Assembly (NCBI RefSeq): GCF_018991925.1
Contig: NW_024724368.1
Coordinates: forward strand, 6,846,303 to 6,910,302
Origin: Homarus americanus
Lineage: Eukaryota; Arthropoda; Malacostraca; Decapoda; Nephropidae
Reading direction: 5' to 3'
DNA length: 64,000 nt
In this document: piece after piece, positions 59,576-64,000 of the stretch
Numbering within the stretch: the first letter of the stretch is position 1
Layout: each line of letters begins with the position of its first letter
Position numbers and translations under genes: made by a program
The notes under the pieces: model-generated
What the model was told of the DNA's origin: nothing
The model's input: only the letters and a program-made list of their open reading frames with translations
Databases searched by the model: none

Positions 59576-60061
59576 GACATGCTAGATGAGCGCAGGACTA
59601 TATCTCGTAATTGTCAATAAATACCCTAAAATAGTTGTTGTCCCAAAAAAATGATAACTTAAGATTTACCTTAACAGTTTCCTTCCAACTTTGAAAAAAT
59701 TAAAAATAAATGTAAGCAGAAAAACAGCTAAATTAGTATATAAATAGACTATGAAGAAAACAAAAGAACGATCAGTTTACAGAAATTTAACTACAGGTAA
59801 ATTTAGTACAGTAAAATCTAAACTCAGTTAGAGTACCTGATTTCATTTCCTCCGTTCATGTGAAACCTACTTTGCAGAAATAGAAAAAAAATAAATGAAA
59901 TCACTCAGGTTACACTACAGGAGTCAATACAAAAACACAAGCGAGAAATATACACGAGAGATGTATTGGGTGACGTTGCCTCTGTATGACTAATTATCAA
60001 GTAGAATGACAGGTTAATGAGAGGTAAAATCGGGGTCATGTTGAAGTGGCGCAAGCAAAGA

Positions 60062-60065
<4 letters not shown>

Positions 60066-60110
<45 letters not shown>
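60066..60110. repeat. (GT)n microsatellite
   Basis: Uninterrupted GT run. The complementary (AC)n run at 60238-60292 faces it 130 bp away. Confidence 0.97.
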
Positions 60111-60113
<3 letters not shown>

Positions 60114-60232
60114 AAATAAAATAGACGTTTATTATGTACTTATAAACTTTAAAACTAAGTAACCATACCAACTTAGAATCGTTAAACTTAGAAACATACA
60201 AAGATTCTGGTGTATTGCTGACGTATATATAT

Positions 60233-60237
<5 letters not shown>

Positions 60238-60292
<55 letters not shown>
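60238..60292. repeat. (AC)n microsatellite
   Basis: Uninterrupted AC run. With the GT run at 60066-60110 it forms an inverted pair that could make a hairpin. Confidence 0.97.
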
Positions 60293-60294
<2 letters not shown>

Positions 60295-60439
60295 TATATA
60301 ACCCGTTCAGGATAGTATGGCTGAACATTTACCATAGTAATGTATACAGTTATTGATACGGAATAATTAACACAAATATATACAATAGTGTGACTGCTAT
60401 CATCCCCAGTCATTAGCTGCTGTCATTCTGTTGTTAGTG

Positions 60440-60524
60440 CCCCCCCCCCCCTTCCCACCTCCAGGTAGCGTTAAGGTGTTCAATCAGCAGGTGAAATAAG
60501 CTAAGGCTATTCTTCAGGTGATCC
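60440..60524. mobile_element. Foldback MITE, half-copy G
   Basis: A C-run and CCTCCAGGTAGCGTTAAGG are followed by the right arm CAGGTGAAATAAGCTAAGG and TTCTTCAGGTGATCC. The left arm is missing or unrecognisable. Confidence 0.75.
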
Positions 60525-61750
60525 GTTCATAATTTCCATAGATTCTCAGGTATATGAGATGTTGAGCTAACTTTCTTTAGTCAGAGGGGTTCGGGTAACA
60601 CTTTCTTCTTTACGCTTTGAAAAACATAACACGAAAACTTATCGACTATAAGTGAGCCTGTCGATAAGTTGGTCAAAAGTCACTTGTCAGTCTGGTGGAT
60701 TGAGCTAAGTCATCCGGGCTATGTTTGGCCTCTAGGGAACACTTTCGGAGGTAGCGCCAGTTGGTTCTAGGAGTTATGTTCTACTTATCCGGCCAAATGA
60801 CCTTTAAGGCAGCACTATTCACATGTTATGATCTTTAAATTTTTCCTTAAGATCTCATCAGACGCAAATGACAAATCCTTCAACTATGTCTCAAGTCTCA
60901 AAGAAATGCTCTCTCTCCAATGTGAAAAACAAAACACGTCAGGAAAGTGAGTCATGATGTAAATCAGGGTCAATGCTTTTGTGGTCTATAAAAACGTTTG
61001 ATGAAATAGGTGGTATCATTTTAAAGTAAGACAAATGACACAATACCACCTAACCTGAGAGGTTCCACTTTTTTTTTTTTACGCCTTTGAAAATCAACGA
61101 GTCACTGTATTCTGAACTTTTACTCAAATCTGCCCTCAAATCTGGGTGGGCAAGATTGACTATACACACCTATGGAAGAGGATAAATATCAACGAACTAA
61201 TAACATGTCCACCAAACCACCAATGAAAACACTCTTAAAAGCATAACGTGACATATAATCATTTTACTCGGCTGGAGGAGTCACTCAGCGTCAATACAAC
61301 ATTATAATGCCTAATGGTGTCCTGAGGAGTGAGAGCGACGGCACATAACCTTACCAGTCCTGTTGTAACATTACGATTAAAACTTACAGCATCCTGATTA
61401 CCGCATCTGACCCTTGGTGGACAATGGTTGTTATCCGAGTTTTTAGATAATGTGCGGGTGAGTGTCATGTATGTTTGTTTGTTAGGGTGTGTGTGTGCGT
61501 GCGCGCTGTTTCATATGTAGTCAACTAAAGCTGTTTTATGAATGCCAAGTTCTTCTCTACGCTTTACAATTTTTTTTACTCACATATTTGAACTAGTTTT
61601 TTCTCCATCTTGTCGAGTAAAACCCCAAAAAAGTTGTAGGTCGACGGACGGGTTTATCATTTGTGTGATGTGGTGTTACCAGCCTTCCGACCTTCTATCA
61701 CTGCGTCTGACTCAAAGTACAGGAGTCCAAGTACAATCACTTTCAAAGTT

Positions 61751-61910
61751 GTTGTTGTTGTTGAGATTGTCGGACCGTAGTCCGACACGGGCCTTTGCCT
61801 GTAGGCGGCCCGTTTGGTGGTTCCGGCTGGAGCTCCTGGAGCAGCCAGACTGGATTTGGGATTGGAGGTTGTCCTACCTGCAGATATGAAAGGATACTGC
61901 AGGTTGCAAG
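61751..61910 (-). mobile_element. Possible retroelement 3' end with hairpin and (CAA)n tail
   Basis: On the minus strand a GC-rich block (ACGGGCCGCCTACAGGCAAA) leads to GTCGGACTACGGTCCGAC, a perfect 7-bp stem with a 4-base loop, and then about five CAA units. A terminal hairpin followed by a short trinucleotide tail is typical of LINE or SINE 3' ends recognised by their reverse transcriptase. No ORF belonging to it was found. Confidence 0.45.
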
Positions 61911-62064
61911 TGTGAGCATCCTACTTCCTTTATCAGCAACTTTTTGTCGTCACTCACACTCACCCTACACGCTGATTGGGTTATTTACCTCCTCGAATGA
62001 CCTGTTTATATACCAGGTACAATACGCTGTGATGACATAACTAATTATTATTTCAGGTTGTATA

Positions 62065-62065
<1 letters not shown>

Positions 62066-62097
<32 letters not shown>

Positions 62098-62098
62098 T
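62066..62098. repeat. (TG)n microsatellite
   Basis: Uninterrupted TG run of about 33 bp. Confidence 0.95.
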
Positions 62099-64000
62099 CA
62101 AAGAAAATATCAAATTAATACGTGTTGACCTGTGACATGCCAGTATTAAGTATCACCGGGTAAATAATACATAATGATATAAAATACGTTTCATCAGTAT
62201 ATCGTGTATGGTAAATAATAACAATAATAAGAACAAATTACACGAGCGCCTTGGTGTCGGCCGAACTGTATCCCTAGCTGGGTGTAATACTGCAAGGTAA
62301 TATACTCCAAGTGCTATCCATCACACAGGCCCTCTAATTACAAACTACTGTCGCTTTATCCTGAGATCACAGAGTTATATGTTTATTCTAATTGTCTATA
62401 CTATCAAGGGTGACAGTGTATGTGGTCTGGGTCAGCGTGATTCTAGGGTTCAACTTTGCTAACCCGAGATTGGTAATGGTCTATTATATACTTCAAGGTT
62501 TGGCCAAGGTGGTGTTTTATATGTGTCTTCGTGGATCAATTTTGGAAAAGAAATGTTAGCACTGCAGAATGACCAATATTATCATCTTCCATGATATATC
62601 CCATTTATACAATTCACTTCTGCCTAATAATGTTTCTTTGTTCTTATCTGAGGTCACATCATGTTGCCGTAAAAGGGAGGCGACAAATCATTTTCAACCA
62701 CACACACACAAAAAATAATGATCACTAATAGTCCACTTGGAATACTACTACAGCACCATAATAAACATTAGAATCATGAAAGGAGGTAAATGCCAAGTTA
62801 ACCAACACACAAACTAATACCTACTGAATTCTGGTTTCATCGACTCCTGGTAAATGATGTAAACACGCATAATCAACAACAGAATTTATTAGACTTTATA
62901 TAAACATTTGTAAACTCGAGAGTATGAGGGAAGACCGTTTATATTGTTCATGCTCTAAGTTATGGTAATAATGTTGGTGAAATCCCTGTTGGTCTTTACC
63001 GGGAAACACAACACAAGTGACGTCATCTGATACATAGAGTTGTTTCCTCACTAAAATTCTGACCAGGGAGGAAAGCATCTGGAAACTCTGACAAGCTTTG
63101 GAATTATGTATGATTAAATTTATAGACACAGTAACAGGGTATTACGACCATAATTAACGAATCTTCTGAAAATAAGAGAAAATATATAACGCTTTAGCCA
63201 CCAATTAACCAGATGAGGACTGATACTCGCCTTGTATTCTCTGTAAAGGTGGCTGGATATTTCACACAAGAAAATTCAGTTACCGGGAACACCTTTAAGC
63301 CGTCTCGCTACCTAGAACGTACGGGTGAGAGATGAAAACCATTTACTCAAATTACTTCATGAACATTTGTCACCTCAATAGCAAGGAAAAATTGTGAGAC
63401 AAAACAGAATGTGAAGGATGTATAGTGACAAGTACGAGCATTCGAGGTCCGATATTTCACTTTCAGAACAGCAAGTCTAGTTGACCTGGCGATTACCTGG
63501 AAGATTGATCGTAATTAATATGGGTCTAAGTATTTATATTTAACCTCCAGGCAATCATTTTGTTTGATTCAGATCTTGTTGACATTCAATAGTAAGAACA
63601 CTGTATATAAACTGAATACATCATACACCCTATATATACAGAGTCACGCTTTAGGTTAGGTAGATATGTTATTCTAGTACATTATAGGTCAGCTTCCTCT
63701 TACTGCTCAACAGGTAACTGAGCTGAGATGCTAATGAGGTATATACTGTATATAATGTAAGCAACAGGAAGCGCTAATAAACTTACAGACAAATCAAGTC
63801 CCATCTTATGAGTTTCGAGAGGCCGGCAGAGTTGATGAATACTATACACCTTACCATATATAGGTGGTCGAGTGTTGTGCACCTACTCACCTACCGAATT
63901 AGTGCATTTAAAAATATTTCACTCCTCCTCCGAAAAATATATACTACACACACTTCTCAAACTCAGGAGATTCCTACTCTTACACCTGTGAAGATTATTA
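62099..64000. other. No recognised gene
   Basis: AT-rich DNA to the window edge with only short frames and no transposon or RNA gene recognised. Confidence 0.5.

Overview
The window is nuclear DNA of an animal, most likely an arthropod and plausibly a decapod crustacean. The reasons are a spliced metazoan carbohydrate sulfotransferase gene, an interstitial array of the arthropod-type telomere pentamer (TTAGG/CCTAA), AT-rich introns and intergenic DNA, very many long microsatellites and minisatellites, and several transposon families. No sequence here fixes the species. Nothing bacterial or organellar was seen.

0-7 kb: an apparently full-length non-LTR retrotransposon (about 461-4411) has one intact ORF. 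The ORF encodes an N-terminal cysteine cluster, a reverse transcriptase with a YADD box, a CCHC knuckle and a restriction-like endonuclease. It lies between two (TAG)n microsatellites. A 5'-truncated, frameshifted second copy follows in the same orientation (about 4476-6697) and also ends in (TAG)n. A third, short 3' fragment lies at 19689-19893, again beside TAG-rich tracts and again in the same orientation. The pattern suggests microsatellite-directed insertion.

8.9-20.3 kb (+): six exons of a Golgi carbohydrate sulfotransferase (Sulfotransfer_2 family, CHST11-like) give 302 residues plus the stop codon. All splice junctions are GT-AG and in phase. The 5' exon or exons with the start codon and signal anchor were not found. 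Intron 1 carries two copies of a foldback element and the CCTAA array. Intron 5 carries the truncated retrotransposon.

20.3-41 kb: mostly non-coding. It holds further copies of the foldback element (seven candidates in the window), a decayed Tc1/mariner transposase (about 32.9-33.35 kb, minus strand), a 55-bp tandem repeat present at two loci, one copy of a TA-flanked miniature transposon, a 165-bp dispersed repeat, and minisatellites with 18-30 bp units.

40.7-47.7 kb: a pyrimidine-rich tract of about 0.9 kb gives way abruptly to a 6-kb G/T-rich array of a unit of roughly 22-25 bp. The array has strong G-quadruplex potential, and its very long open frames are artefacts of composition.

47.7-64 kb: no gene was recognised. 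There are second copies of the 165-bp repeat and the TA-flanked miniature transposon, a fragment of a jockey-like LINE whose 5' edge is a 36-bp inverted repeat, two putative retroelement 3' ends, more minisatellites, and one foldback half-copy.

Coordinates of splice sites and ORFs were read directly. Repeat boundaries are by eye, usually good to about 5-20 bases.
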